Notes: generated from the sequence alone by a model not told the origin. Counted from the first letter of the stretch, positions 1-7,892 are shown. The stretch: DNA of 64,000 bases from Vibrio rhodolitus (GCF_003350325.1 NZ_QLYZ01000001.1:124001-188000); one strand, 5' to 3'. Numbers and translations: made by a program.

Positions 1-769
1 CCACTAATTGGTAACCATTAAGGTCATCTTGTGCACGCAGTTGTTTGCGCATCTTCCATAACTCTTGGTAAGCGCGAGTGGTATTAAGGTTGTGCATATA
101 ACTTGCTGTGCCAGCATAGAGGTTGTCAAACGCAGCAACTTTGACATGACCGCCTGGTGTGGTGAGGAATTTCCCGCCATGAGCAGGAAGGTGTTCACCA
201 TACAAACTGTTACCTTGAACCGCGAAATGACTGGTGCCCCAACCACTCTCATCAATACCTTGAGCGAGTACCATGCCAGTTGGGATGATGTCGACTTGCA
301 GCAGTAGGTCGTTAATGTCTTTGGATTTTACATCGTAAGAGAGCATTAACTTATCCAGCCAAGTTTGCTCTTGCACTGTCCAATCGGATTTAGGTTTACC
401 AGCTAGGCGCTCCACTTCGCTGCGAACGGTAAGGATTTGCTGATTGACCGCTTTAATCGTTGGCAGCAACAGGCGAATAAAGCCCGATGTTTTCTGCTCG
501 ACAGGAAGAGCATTTAAATCGGTTGGTAGATTCTCAACGAAATAGCTAGGCAAGGTGTGACTGCTGGCGACTTTATCCAGTTGATAATGGTGATGCTCAA
601 AATCACTAATCAGCTGTTTGGCTGAATCTAGTTTTGTGAGTTGCGCTTTTGGGTAAGGTTGAGCTATCTGTTCTGGAGGGAGGGGGAGTGGCTCTGTTGC
701 ATGTACAGAAAAAGTGAACAGTGTAAGAAGGCTAAATCTGGCTAAGCGAGAAAGTGGTAAATAGGGCAT
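1..769 (-). CDS. Bax-like glucosaminidase-domain protein, C-terminus cut by window edge
   Basis: The reading frame is open from ATG at 769 down to the window edge (256 codons) and begins with a signal peptide (MPYLPLSRLARFSLLTLFTF, cleavage near SVHA). It continues through a helical region to the sequence GIDESGWGTSHFAVQGNSLY. This is the hallmark of the Bax/FlgJ-type endo-beta-N-acetylglucosaminidase fold, with the Glu of DESGWG as catalytic acid. Family members cleave peptidoglycan glycan strands in the periplasm; the physiological role of Bax itself is not settled. E. coli Bax is about 270 residues, so little of the C-terminus should be missing. Domain assignment is by motif recognition; confidence is good for the family and lower for orthology to bax. 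Confidence 0.75.
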   Translation of the reverse strand, partial: MPYLPLSRLARFSLLTLFTFSVHATEPLPLPPEQIAQPYPKAQLTKLDSAKQLISDFEHHHYQLDKVASSHTLPSYFVENLPTDLNALPVEQKTSGFIRLLLPTIKAVNQQILTVRSEVERLAGKPKSDWTVQEQTWLDKLMLSYDVKSKDINDLLLQVDIIPTGMVLAQGIDESGWGTSHFAVQGNSLYGEHLPAHGGKFLTTPGGHVKVAAFDNLYAGTASYMHNLNTTRAYQELWKMRKQLRAQDDLNGYQLV

Positions 770-960
770 TCGGGTTTCTCCATTTAAGAGGTTAAATCCG
801 TGTTGATAGAGGTAAACATCCAGGATTTATCGCTTGTTAGTATATGGTTTCATGTTCTGTTTAAGCCAGCATGCAAAATCAAACATTAAGATTGCACACT
901 TAATTTATCGATTTGATTGTTTTTTGACTAAACGAACTTGAAAGTGGCAAATTTAACAAA

Positions 961-976
961 AGTGATCATTGTCACA
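961..976 (+). promoter_or_regulatory. CRP-like site overlapping the -35 of the nucleoside transporter promoter
   Basis: AGTGA-TCATTG-TCACA matches the CRP consensus TGTGA-N6-TCACA at 9 of 10 half-site positions. Its centre lies about 35 bp before the predicted start site, so it overlaps the -35 hexamer at 969-974. That placement fits competition or non-classical control better than class I or class II activation. Binding is inferred from sequence only. Confidence 0.6.
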
Positions 977-997
977 TCTATTTGGAGTCACTATACT
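969..997 (+). promoter_or_regulatory. Sigma70 promoter for the nucleoside transporter
   Basis: TTGTCA (969-974), 17-bp spacer, TATACT (992-997). Both hexamers are 5/6 matches with ideal spacing. Predicted start is near 1004, giving a leader of about 220 nt before the ATG at 1226. Confidence 0.7.
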
Positions 998-1003
998 CCG
1001 CGC

Positions 1004-1225
1004 TCGACTGGGGACGAAAACGTTTACCTAGTCGGCTTTCAATCAGCTGCAAAATGGAAACTTGCCCCAAGGAACAGGGCCCAGCGTAACTGTGAGCGTT
1101 TACGGGCCATAAATCCGCTATCGGGCGAGACAACATTTTGCGATGTTGCCTGCGCGCGTGCGCGTCTGATTTTTGGTTCCGCCTTAATACAGATATTTAG
1201 CACAGATACATAGCAAGGTAACAAA
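1004..1225 (+). ncRNA. Long GC-rich structured 5' leader of the nucleoside transporter mRNA
   Basis: Several complementary segments can be paired by eye. CGACT 1004-1008 pairs with AGTCG 1030-1034. GGCC 1078-1081 plus CGTAA 1085-1089 pair with TTACG 1100-1104 plus GGCC 1105-1108. CAACAT 1131-1136 pairs with ATGTTG 1143-1148. GGAAC 1071-1075 pairs with GTTCC 1176-1180, closing a multibranch junction. CCTT at 1182-1185 could alternatively pair with AAGG at 1069-1072 or with the Shine-Dalgarno AAGG at 1215-1218. No riboswitch class was recognised. The fold is a manual proposal. Confidence 0.4.
1014..1029 (+). promoter_or_regulatory. PurR-like operator
   Basis: ACGAAAACGTTTACCT matches the PurR box ACGCAAACGTTTGCGT at 13 of 16 positions, including the central AAACGTTT. 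It sits about 10-25 nt downstream of the predicted start site, a position expected to block transcription when purines are plentiful. This fits control of a purine nucleoside importer. Confidence 0.6.
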
Positions 1226-2434
1226 ATGCAAATCATCTACAGCTTGGCTGGCATCTTCGCGATTTTAGCGTGCGCATTCGCACTTTCAGAAAGTCGCAAG
1301 AACATCAATTGGCGCACTGTTTTAGGCGCATTCGCACTTCAGGCAGGTTTTGCCGCACTGGTCCTTTATTTCCCTCTTGGTCAATCACTACTCGGCTCTA
1401 TCAGTAACGGCGTTTCTGGTATTTTGGCATTCGCTGACGAAGGCATTGGCTTTGTGTTTGGTGAACTAGCATCAGGCAGTTTTATTTTCGCGATTCGCGT
1501 GCTCCCTCTGATTATCTTCCTTTCTGCGATCATTTCTCTTCTTTACTACCTTGGCATCATGCAAAAGCTAATCTTAGTGATTGGTGGTGCGATTTCACGT
1601 GCACTTGGCACATCAAAAGTTGAGTCATTGGCAGCAACAAGTAACATCTTCTTATCAATGAGCGAAGCATCGCTCATTGTGCGTCCTTTCCTTGCGAAGA
1701 TGACTCGTTCAGAACTGTTTGCGGTTATCGTTGGTGGTATGGCATCGGTTGCAGGTTCGGTACTGGGTGGCTATGCGGCACTTGGTGTAGAGCTAAAATA
1801 CCTAATTGCAGCAAGCTTTATGGCAGCGCCTGGTGGTCTATTGATGGCTAAAATGATGGTGCCAGAGCGTGAAGCATCAGCGGCGCAAGATGAAATCGAG
1901 CTAGAAAAGAGTACCGACAGTAACATTATTGATGCGCTTGCTTCAGGTGCAATGAATGGTGTGCGTGTTGCTGTTGCAGTAGGTACGATGCTCATTGCGT
2001 TTGTCAGTGTGATTGCGATGGTGAACGCTGGTTTTGAAATGCTTGGCGAATTGGTTGGCGTGCAAAACCTAACTCTGCAAACCATTTTCGGCTACCTATT
2101 TGCACCGTTAGCGCTATTTGCTGGTATCCCAATGGATGAAGTATTTGCTGCAGCCGCACTTATCGGTCAAAAGACTGTATTGAACGAGTTCGTTGCATTC
2201 CTAGATTTCGTTGCAGTGAAAGAGACGCTATCAGCACACAGCCAAATCATCATTACTTTCGCTCTGTGTGGTTTTGCTAATATTGGCTCAATTGCAATCC
2301 AATTAGGTTCAATTGGTGCAATGGCGCCAGAACGTCGCCAAGATGTAGCGAAACTGGGTGTGCGCGCTGTAACGGCGGCAACGCTGGCTAACATGATGAG
2401 TGCAGCACTAGCGGGTCTATTTATCGCGCTGTAA
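1226..2434 (+). CDS. Concentrative nucleoside transporter (CNT/NupC family)
   Basis: A 402-residue inner-membrane protein, full length for bacterial CNTs (NupC 400, Vibrio vcCNT 418), that imports nucleosides with Na+ or H+. Family signatures run in order: FIFAIRVLPLIIFLSA, the HP1 loop at residues 141-152, FAAPGG-like ASFMAAPGG, VLNEFVAF and FALCGFANIGSIAI. The Glu of NEFVA and the Asn and Ser of GFANIGS match substrate contacts known in vcCNT. The HP1 tetrad normally reads GQTE, but here it is SMSE (residues 144-147). The Gln-to-Met change resembles the GMTE of purine-selective human CNT2, suggesting purine preference. AAGG at 1215-1218 serves as ribosome site. The upstream PurR-like box supports purine-linked control. 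Confidence 0.88.
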   Translation: MQIIYSLAGIFAILACAFALSESRKNINWRTVLGAFALQAGFAALVLYFPLGQSLLGSISNGVSGILAFADEGIGFVFGELASGSFIFAIRVLPLIIFLSAIISLLYYLGIMQKLILVIGGAISRALGTSKVESLAATSNIFLSMSEASLIVRPFLAKMTRSELFAVIVGGMASVAGSVLGGYAALGVELKYLIAASFMAAPGGLLMAKMMVPEREASAAQDEIELEKSTDSNIIDALASGAMNGVRVAVAVGTMLIAFVSVIAMVNAGFEMLGELVGVQNLTLQTIFGYLFAPLALFAGIPMDEVFAAAALIGQKTVLNEFVAFLDFVAVKETLSAHSQIIITFALCGFANIGSIAIQLGSIGAMAPERRQDVAKLGVRAVTAATLANMMSAALAGLFIAL

Positions 2435-2457
2435 TGTACATTACACTCAGAATTTTA

Positions 2458-2482
2458 AAGCCCACTTTTTAGTGGGCTTTTT
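2458..2482. terminator. Bidirectional rho-independent terminator
   Basis: AAAGCCCAC-TTTTTA-GTGGGCTTTTT lies between the convergent transporter gene and the membrane protein gene at 2514-3059. T-rich tracts follow the stem on both strands. Confidence 0.85.
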
Positions 2483-2513
2483 GCTATTTCATCTTTCTAG
2501 AAAGATGCATTTT

Positions 2514-3059
2514 CTAAACTTCATAATTGGCTTTAATGCCGATATCAAAGTGCAGTGGCATGCGCCATTTCTGATACGACAGATAACCTATTATTAAGCT
2601 GGCAACCATCATCAATATTGCTGCATACAAGGTTAAATCGAGCCAAAGTAACAGCACGGTACTCGCAAGCAAAAGTGGCACTAGTTTCAATCCCATCACT
2701 TTAAAACAAAACGACTCTTTGAGTGCAATGCCGGAAAAGGTAATAAACAAAAAGCCCAGCGAGAGCCAAATATGGCTTTGTTGCCCGTCACTTAGCATTA
2801 ATAGAATCCCAATCCAAGCTGCCCAAACGATGATAGTGCGAACCAATTTGTTGTAAACATGCAGATTAGCCGCCGACATTGCCGTTGCAACGCAAGTCAC
2901 TAACAAGGTTATTGGCAACCAATCAATTGGTACTAAGCCACTTAATGTTGTTGCTAGTCCAATTAGCGCCAGAGAAAACACACTGATGCCAGTGCGATAG
3001 AGGCAAACACTCAGTTTATCGAGGGTATCGAGCGTTTCTTGGTATTCAGGATTAGCCAT
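2514..3059 (-). CDS. Integral membrane protein, probably DUF2301 family
   Basis: This 181-residue protein has about six hydrophobic segments separated by very short loops, and a short soluble N-terminus (MANPEYQETLDTLDKLSV) leading to YRTGISVFSLALIGLATTLSG. The opening YRTG followed by a hydrophobic helix resembles DUF2301 inner-membrane proteins of Vibrio and relatives, a family without established function. ATG at 3059 is preceded by a plausible AAGGAAG ribosome site. The gene is convergent with the nucleoside transporter and stands alone. Family assignment is by recollection of the N-terminal signature and is tentative; membrane location is clear. Confidence 0.7.
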   Translation of the reverse strand: MANPEYQETLDTLDKLSVCLYRTGISVFSLALIGLATTLSGLVPIDWLPITLLVTCVATAMSAANLHVYNKLVRTIIVWAAWIGILLMLSDGQQSHIWLSLGFLFITFSGIALKESFCFKVMGLKLVPLLLASTVLLLWLDLTLYAAILMMVASLIIGYLSYQKWRMPLHFDIGIKANYEV

Positions 3060-3203
3060 ATTGCTTCCTTGATGAATTGGACAATAATAGCTTGAGGATA
3101 CACCGCTTTGTCTCTTTTTAGACAGTCATTTAGCCATTATCAACCAACTAGCGACACAGTGATATGTTCGACATAAGTCGTGTTAACGGTCTGTTTGCAA
3201 TAT

Positions 3204-3215
3204 GCTAACGTTAGC
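3204..3215. promoter_or_regulatory. Perfect 12-bp palindrome upstream of the two-component operon
   Basis: GCTAACGTTAGC lies about 80 bp ahead of the kinase start codon in the only intergenic space that could hold the operon promoter. It could be an operator for autoregulation or for another regulator. No clear -35/-10 pair was assigned. Confidence 0.3.
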
Positions 3216-3292
3216 CATGAACCTGCATAGAACATTTATCAAACAACAATTAAGCAGGAGAGGTCCCTAATTTAGGCTTGCTAGGCGGCATT

Positions 3293-5017
3293 ATGGCTTA
3301 CACCAGAAGACAATCGATCCGATTTTGGAAAAATAGCCTCGTTCGACGCTTTTTCCTGCTATCACTCTTGGTTGCCAGCTTGCCATTGTTGGTGACGATA
3401 GTGGTGTATGATCGCTTAACCGCTGGGCTGGTGACTGAGATGGCAACCGAGCGATCTCAGCAAAATCTTTTGCAAATCAAAAACAGCATTTATCACTACA
3501 GCAGACAGCATTTGCATGCGCTAGAAGCGCTTTCTGAACTCCCCGAAATTACAAAGCTATTCGAATCACAACAAAGTAGCCGTCATTCCTCAACCACATT
3601 GAGTTTAATTCATTTTGATATTGACCGACCTGAAATCTACGGAGCGCTGTTCTTTGATGCAAACTGGCAATTGGTGAATGCGCTGCCAGGGCAAAGCGCG
3701 AGTGGATACCCTTACTGGGGAAAAGGTGAGTTTGATATTTCACCATTGAGCAAGCAGGTGTTTGGTTCTGCGTATTTAATCGGACCGCAATTGGCGACTC
3801 CGGGAAAATCAGCTTGGTATTTAATGGCACAACCTGTTTATGCCTCCGGCAGCAACCCGCAGTTAGTCGGCTATCTGGCGTTTCAATTGCGCCTCGCCAG
3901 TTTGACCTATTATCTTTCGGCAAACGGTTATGACGAAACCATGCTTTGTCCTCTGGCGAGTGCTAATCAGCCTTGCTTTGACGCGCTTGGTAGAGAAGTT
4001 GCGAAGCCAAGTATTGTCGGTGCAACAGAGAGTATTACTGCGGATTGGCGTTTAATTAACTCCACTCGCAGTGAGCCGCTACTCGCTAGAGAGCATGAGC
4101 GTTTATTGGTGTTACTTATGGCGGTGTTAGTTCTCTCTTTAGTCACCACTTTCTTTTATTTCCTCGTTAAACGAGTTCGCCGCCGGGTGGTTCCTTTGAT
4201 TGATGTCGCCAATGCTGTCTCAACGGGCAACTGGGCGGCTAAGATCCCTGTGTCAGGAAATGATGAAATCTCTCTTCTTGCGAGTGCGTTTAACCGGATG
4301 ACCTCTCACTTAGACTCCTTAATGCTTGCGCGGGGTGAAGCTGAGCGCAAAGCGGTCTGGGGTGAGTTTGCTACAGGTATCGCACATGAAATCCGTAATC
4401 CATTGGCGACGATAAAAGTTTGTGTCCAAACCCTGTCGCAAGATAAAGCCGAAGATAGAGAGCTGCAAAGTTTGATGGTGGGCGAGATTGACCGTATCAA
4501 TCAATTGATTTCCAGTTTGCTAAATTATGCTCGCCCGCCAGATCCACAAACCAAACAAGTCCAATTGGCTAACTTGGTAACGCGGCTTGCGTCGCTGATT
4601 GCACCGATGGCAAAAGAGCGCGGGGTAAGCGTTAAGTTAGATGACACTTGCTTGCAAAACCAATTATGTATTGAAGCCGATGAGAACCAACTGCAACAAA
4701 TAGTGATGAATTTGTTGATTAACGGGCTAGAAGCTTCTCAATCAGGCAGTGAGATTCAGTTGGCTATTGAGGTAACGAGTAACAGCGTATCGTTGGTAGT
4801 CAGTGACCAAGGGTGTGGCATGACCGAGCAGCAAATTTCTACCATTAGCCAACCATTTTATACAACAAAAACAACCGGTACTGGTTTAGGTCTTTCAGTC
4901 TCACAGCGTCTGGCTGAGATGAACCAAGCTAGGTTGGAATTCTACAGCCAGCCCGGGATGGGCACTCAGGCAGTGTTAAGGTTTGATAGGGAGTCTCTTT
5001 GTGAATCAAACAGTTGA
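3293..5017 (+). CDS. Membrane sensor histidine kinase of an NtrC-class pair
   Basis: Layout of the 574 residues: TM1 near 17-37, a periplasmic sensing region of about 230 residues (probably Cache-like), TM2 near 269-291, HAMP, HisKA with IAHEIRNPLATI (phospho-His365), then HATPase with N box NLLINGLEA, G1 DQGCGM and G2 GTGLGLSV. ATG at 3293 is chosen because AGGCGG lies five bases upstream; an upstream TTG at 3278 is in frame but has no close ribosome site. The gene overlaps the response regulator by 17 nt, so the two should be co-translated. The DctB/AauS-like layout is typical of kinases that sense small carboxylates or amino acids. The ligand is unknown, but the third gene of the operon encodes a periplasmic binding protein. 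Confidence 0.88.
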   Translation: MAYTRRQSIRFWKNSLVRRFFLLSLLVASLPLLVTIVVYDRLTAGLVTEMATERSQQNLLQIKNSIYHYSRQHLHALEALSELPEITKLFESQQSSRHSSTTLSLIHFDIDRPEIYGALFFDANWQLVNALPGQSASGYPYWGKGEFDISPLSKQVFGSAYLIGPQLATPGKSAWYLMAQPVYASGSNPQLVGYLAFQLRLASLTYYLSANGYDETMLCPLASANQPCFDALGREVAKPSIVGATESITADWRLINSTRSEPLLAREHERLLVLLMAVLVLSLVTTFFYFLVKRVRRRVVPLIDVANAVSTGNWAAKIPVSGNDEISLLASAFNRMTSHLDSLMLARGEAERKAVWGEFATGIAHEIRNPLATIKVCVQTLSQDKAEDRELQSLMVGEIDRINQLISSLLNYARPPDPQTKQVQLANLVTRLASLIAPMAKERGVSVKLDDTCLQNQLCIEADENQLQQIVMNLLINGLEASQSGSEIQLAIEVTSNSVSLVVSDQGCGMTEQQISTISQPFYTTKTTGTGLGLSVSQRLAEMNQARLEFYSQPGMGTQAVLRFDRESLCESNS

Positions 5018-6410
5018 TCATTTTCTTGCTGATAAAAAGCCAACGCTTTTGATTATCGACGACGAGTTGGCGCTAACCCGTTCGTTGCAAATTGCCTTAC
5101 GTGATCCCAAGTTTCATGTCGAGATTGCTCACAATGCAGCAGAAGGGTTGAGCAAAGCCAATGCAATGCGCCCAAGTGCGATTTTGCTCGATTTGAGACT
5201 ACCCGATTGCGAAGATCTTAAACCGCTGCAAAGACTCAATACCATGCTGCCAGATAGCGCTGTGTTTATGATGTCGGCGCATGGCGATATAAAAACGGCG
5301 GTTGAAGCCGTCAAGAACGGGGCGAAAGACTTTATCACTAAGCCATTTGATATTACTGAGCTAAAAATGCAGTTGCGCCCATTTCTTATCGATTCAAAGG
5401 CAGAATCTCAAGGTCTGATTGGGCAAACCGCGATTATGGATAAGTTAGTCAGTGAGTTGGCTTTGGTGGCGAAAAGCCAAGCGAAAACAGTGTTGTTGCT
5501 TGGCGCGTCAGGAACGGGTAAAACGGCTGCGGCGCATGAAATCCATCGCCAAAGTGATCTTGCCAAGCAGGCATTTGTTGAAGTGAACTGCGCCGCTTTG
5601 CCGGAAAGTCTGCTCGAATCAGAGCTATTTGGGGTAGAGAGAGGCGCGTTTACTGGGGCGAATAAGTCGCGAGCAGGGCTAATTGATAGCGCTGATGGCG
5701 GCACGCTGTTTCTTGATGAGGTGGGAGAGTTAACTTTGGCACTACAAGCAAAGTTACTTTCATTTCTTGAAAGTCAGCGCTATCGCCCAGTAGGTTCAAC
5801 CAAAGAGAGACAAGCCAATGTAAGAGTGATTGCGGCGACCAATCGCGACCTAGCGTGTGCCGTCGAAGAAGGGCGCTTTCGTGCTGACCTATATTACCGG
5901 CTTAATGTTATGCCGCTCACCTTGCCATCCCTTGCAGAGAGGCAGCAAGATATCTCTCTGTTATTAAATCACTTTGCCAAGCAGTATGCAGGCAAGAGTG
6001 ATGCGATTCGCTTTCAACCCGCAACGCTAGACAGACTGATCGATTACACTTGGCCCGGAAATATTCGTGAGCTTAAAAATTTGGTCGAGCGTTTGTCGGT
6101 GTTGTATAGCGCTGGCGAGATTGAGCCAGATAAATTACCGCATGAGTTTGGCTCGCCAAGATCACCCCAAAGCTCATCGTCACAGCAATTTTCCCAGCAG
6201 CACAATATCACGGCTAACTCTTTTATCTGTGAGGACCCTAAAGAAGAACCTTTAGAGGCAATATCTGCTCGACTTGCTGATGAAGAGAAACGTGTAATTC
6301 TCAATGCACTAGAGGAGAGCGGCGGTCATAAAGGGAACGCGGCGAAGTTGCTTAATATCTCACGCCACGCGCTTAAGCGGCGGTTACAAAAACTGGGTAT
6401 AGAGATATGA
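5001..6410 (+). CDS. NtrC-family sigma54-dependent response regulator
   Basis: Three domains in 469 residues. The receiver carries acidic pair DD and phospho-Asp64 in ILLDLRLP, then a switch Ser and KPF. The AAA+ domain has Walker A GASGTGKT at 168-175, the sigma54-contacting GAFTGA at 215-220 and Walker B GGTLFLDEV. A C-terminal Fis-type helix-turn-helix reads GHKGNAAKLLNISRHALKRR. GTG at 5001 is preferred because AGGGAG lies seven bases upstream; the longer TTG start at 4983 lacks this. It overlaps the kinase upstream and the binding-protein gene downstream (ATGA, 4 nt). The likely target is the sigma54 promoter at 7877-7892. A poorly conserved Ser/Gln-rich linker separates the AAA+ and DNA-binding domains. 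Confidence 0.92.
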   Translation: MNQTVDHFLADKKPTLLIIDDELALTRSLQIALRDPKFHVEIAHNAAEGLSKANAMRPSAILLDLRLPDCEDLKPLQRLNTMLPDSAVFMMSAHGDIKTAVEAVKNGAKDFITKPFDITELKMQLRPFLIDSKAESQGLIGQTAIMDKLVSELALVAKSQAKTVLLLGASGTGKTAAAHEIHRQSDLAKQAFVEVNCAALPESLLESELFGVERGAFTGANKSRAGLIDSADGGTLFLDEVGELTLALQAKLLSFLESQRYRPVGSTKERQANVRVIAATNRDLACAVEEGRFRADLYYRLNVMPLTLPSLAERQQDISLLLNHFAKQYAGKSDAIRFQPATLDRLIDYTWPGNIRELKNLVERLSVLYSAGEIEPDKLPHEFGSPRSPQSSSSQQFSQQHNITANSFICEDPKEEPLEAISARLADEEKRVILNALEESGGHKGNAAKLLNISRHALKRRLQKLGIEI

Positions 6411-7630
6411 CAAGCTCAGTGACGCGACAGCTGGCTTTACTGCTATGTCTGTTAGCAAGTTTTGCAACCCAAAGCCAAGTAATCCTTGGTGTGAGCAAGG
6501 CGCAGGCGGATTTTGAAGTCGGGTGCATGTATCCACTCACCGGTCCGTCTGCTTTGTGGGGGAACGATGCAGTAGTGGCGTTGGAGATGGCGCTAGAAGA
6601 AATTCATGCTTTACCCGGCGCGCCGAAAATGCGCGTGTATGTAGCCGATACCATGGGTAAGCAGTTTCGCTCGCGTGAAATTGCCACTAATTTTGTAGAC
6701 CAAGGCGTCGATGTATTGTGTGGGGTGGTCAATTCCAATATCGCCTTAGAGGTCTCTTTGCTTGCTAAGCAACATCAGATCTTGTTTCTCGGCGCGGGCC
6801 ATAGCTCAGCAAGGCTGACGCAAGATGAGCGACACCCGTGGTATTTTCATTTGAACAATGATGCCTCGCAGTCAAGTGATGCCGGTGCGCGCTATCTGCG
6901 CGATGTTAAACCAGAGTTGGATTGGCGAACCATTTCCTATATCGGACCTGACTATGAGTATGGTCATCAGATCTGGCAAACCATGATGGCGAGTCTTGCT
7001 CAGCATGGGGTCGACTATCAAATTAAGGATGAATTTTATAGCTTGCTTGGTGAAACCGACTATCGCCTATATATCGAAGCCTTGTTGGCTGATCCGCCAG
7101 ATGTACTGATAAGTGGGCATTGGACGCGTGATTTGGTTAGCTTTTTAGAGCAAGCCGCACGCGCGGGACTACTTGAGCAAACTCACTTTGTAAATTTTGA
7201 TACCGGTGGTGGCTATTTTGTGCTCTCTCGGTTGGGAGATACACTACCTGAAGGCGTTGTACTCTCTGGGCGATCACATCTCAATTGGCCGCAAACTGCG
7301 CGCAATCACAGCTATGTTGCGGCGTTTTTTGAGCGAACTAAACGCTTTCCCACATTTATAGCGCAAGACGCCTATACCGTGATGAAAGTTCTTGATGCGG
7401 CATGGAGACAGGCTGAACCGCAAAGTTTGTTAGGACTGAGACAAGCCTTACCCGGTTTAAGGGTGTCACTACCAGAAGATCCGCAAGGATTCCAATCCTA
7501 CATTGACCCAAAGACCCACAAGATCATGCAATACCAAGCGATTGGTAAAACCAAACATACCACGGGCTTTGCTCCGGCGACCCGAATGTTAGGTGATTGG
7601 TACACCTACCCACCAGCACACAGTAAATAA
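6407..7630 (+). CDS. Orphan periplasmic ligand-binding protein (Peripla_BP_6/UrtA-AmiC type)
   Basis: A 407-residue exported protein with a signal peptide (LALLLCLLASFATQSQ). The mature part has the type I periplasmic-binding fold of branched-chain amino acid, urea and amide receptors: VGCMYPLTGPSALWGNDA at the start, DVLCGVVNSNIALEV, YIGPDYEYGHQIW and a late AQDAYTVMKVLDAAW helix. Its ATG overlaps the stop of the response regulator (ATGA). No ABC permease or ATPase gene is nearby, so it probably does not feed a transporter. By analogy with TorT/TorS or LuxP/LuxQ it may present ligand to the kinase encoded first in the operon. That partnership is inferred from overlap and order only; the ligand is unknown. 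Confidence 0.85.
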   Translation: MTSSVTRQLALLLCLLASFATQSQVILGVSKAQADFEVGCMYPLTGPSALWGNDAVVALEMALEEIHALPGAPKMRVYVADTMGKQFRSREIATNFVDQGVDVLCGVVNSNIALEVSLLAKQHQILFLGAGHSSARLTQDERHPWYFHLNNDASQSSDAGARYLRDVKPELDWRTISYIGPDYEYGHQIWQTMMASLAQHGVDYQIKDEFYSLLGETDYRLYIEALLADPPDVLISGHWTRDLVSFLEQAARAGLLEQTHFVNFDTGGGYFVLSRLGDTLPEGVVLSGRSHLNWPQTARNHSYVAAFFERTKRFPTFIAQDAYTVMKVLDAAWRQAEPQSLLGLRQALPGLRVSLPEDPQGFQSYIDPKTHKIMQYQAIGKTKHTTGFAPATRMLGDWYTYPPAHSK

Positions 7631-7633
7631 AGT

Positions 7634-7680
7634 GAGCGCTCCGAGCGCAAACCGCTCAAGGCAATGAGCGCAAGGCGCTC
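7634..7680 (+). repeat. Clustered GAGCGC motifs with a strong hairpin
   Basis: Directly after the binding-protein stop lie GAGCGCTC (7634-7641), GAGCGC (7643-7648), CCGCTC (7652-7657) and the hairpin GAGCGC-AAG-GCGCTC (7666-7680). No T-run follows, so this is not a standard terminator. It may slow transcript decay, act as a rho-assisted end or bind a protein. Confidence 0.45.
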
Positions 7681-7709
7681 AAAGGCGATGTTTTAGCCAA
7701 TCTGTGCAA

Positions 7710-7752
7710 GTGAAAATTCACGTTTGGTTAACATTTAACTCTGGTCGTACCA
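7710..7752. promoter_or_regulatory. Two short inverted repeats, possible enhancer sites
   Basis: GTGAA-AA-TTCAC (7710-7721) and TGGT-CGT-ACCA (7742-7752) lie roughly 125-195 bp upstream of the sigma54 promoter, the usual distance for NtrC-family enhancer sites. They are candidates for binding of the response regulator at 5001-6410. Short inverted repeats also occur by chance, so support is modest. Confidence 0.35.
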
Positions 7753-7876
7753 CGTTTTAATTTAACGAGATTTCTTGTTTTAATTTAATTATTACATGAG
7801 GTTGTGATGATTTTAAAACGAGGGTGCTTGCTATTTTTAGAACTAACAAAATTTAACGGATACCTTTTGTTAACAC

Positions 7877-7892
7877 TGGCATTGCGGTTGCT
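7877..7892 (+). promoter_or_regulatory. Sigma54 (-24/-12) promoter of the permease-ligase operon
   Basis: TGGCA-TTGCGG-TTGCT matches the RpoN consensus TGGCA-N6-TTGCW, with GG and GC elements exactly 10 bp apart (7878-7879 and 7890-7891). Predicted start is near 7903, about 60 nt before the permease ATG. A sigma54 activator is encoded immediately upstream. Confidence 0.85.

Noticed and set aside
938..1213. 91-codon open frame on + strand before the nucleoside transporter
   Set aside because: It runs through the promoter, operators and leader RNA, starts with a poor ribosome site and has no protein-like pattern.
7634..7680. GAGCGC cluster as a CRISPR-like array
   Set aside because: Repeats are six to eight bases with no uniform spacers; not a CRISPR.
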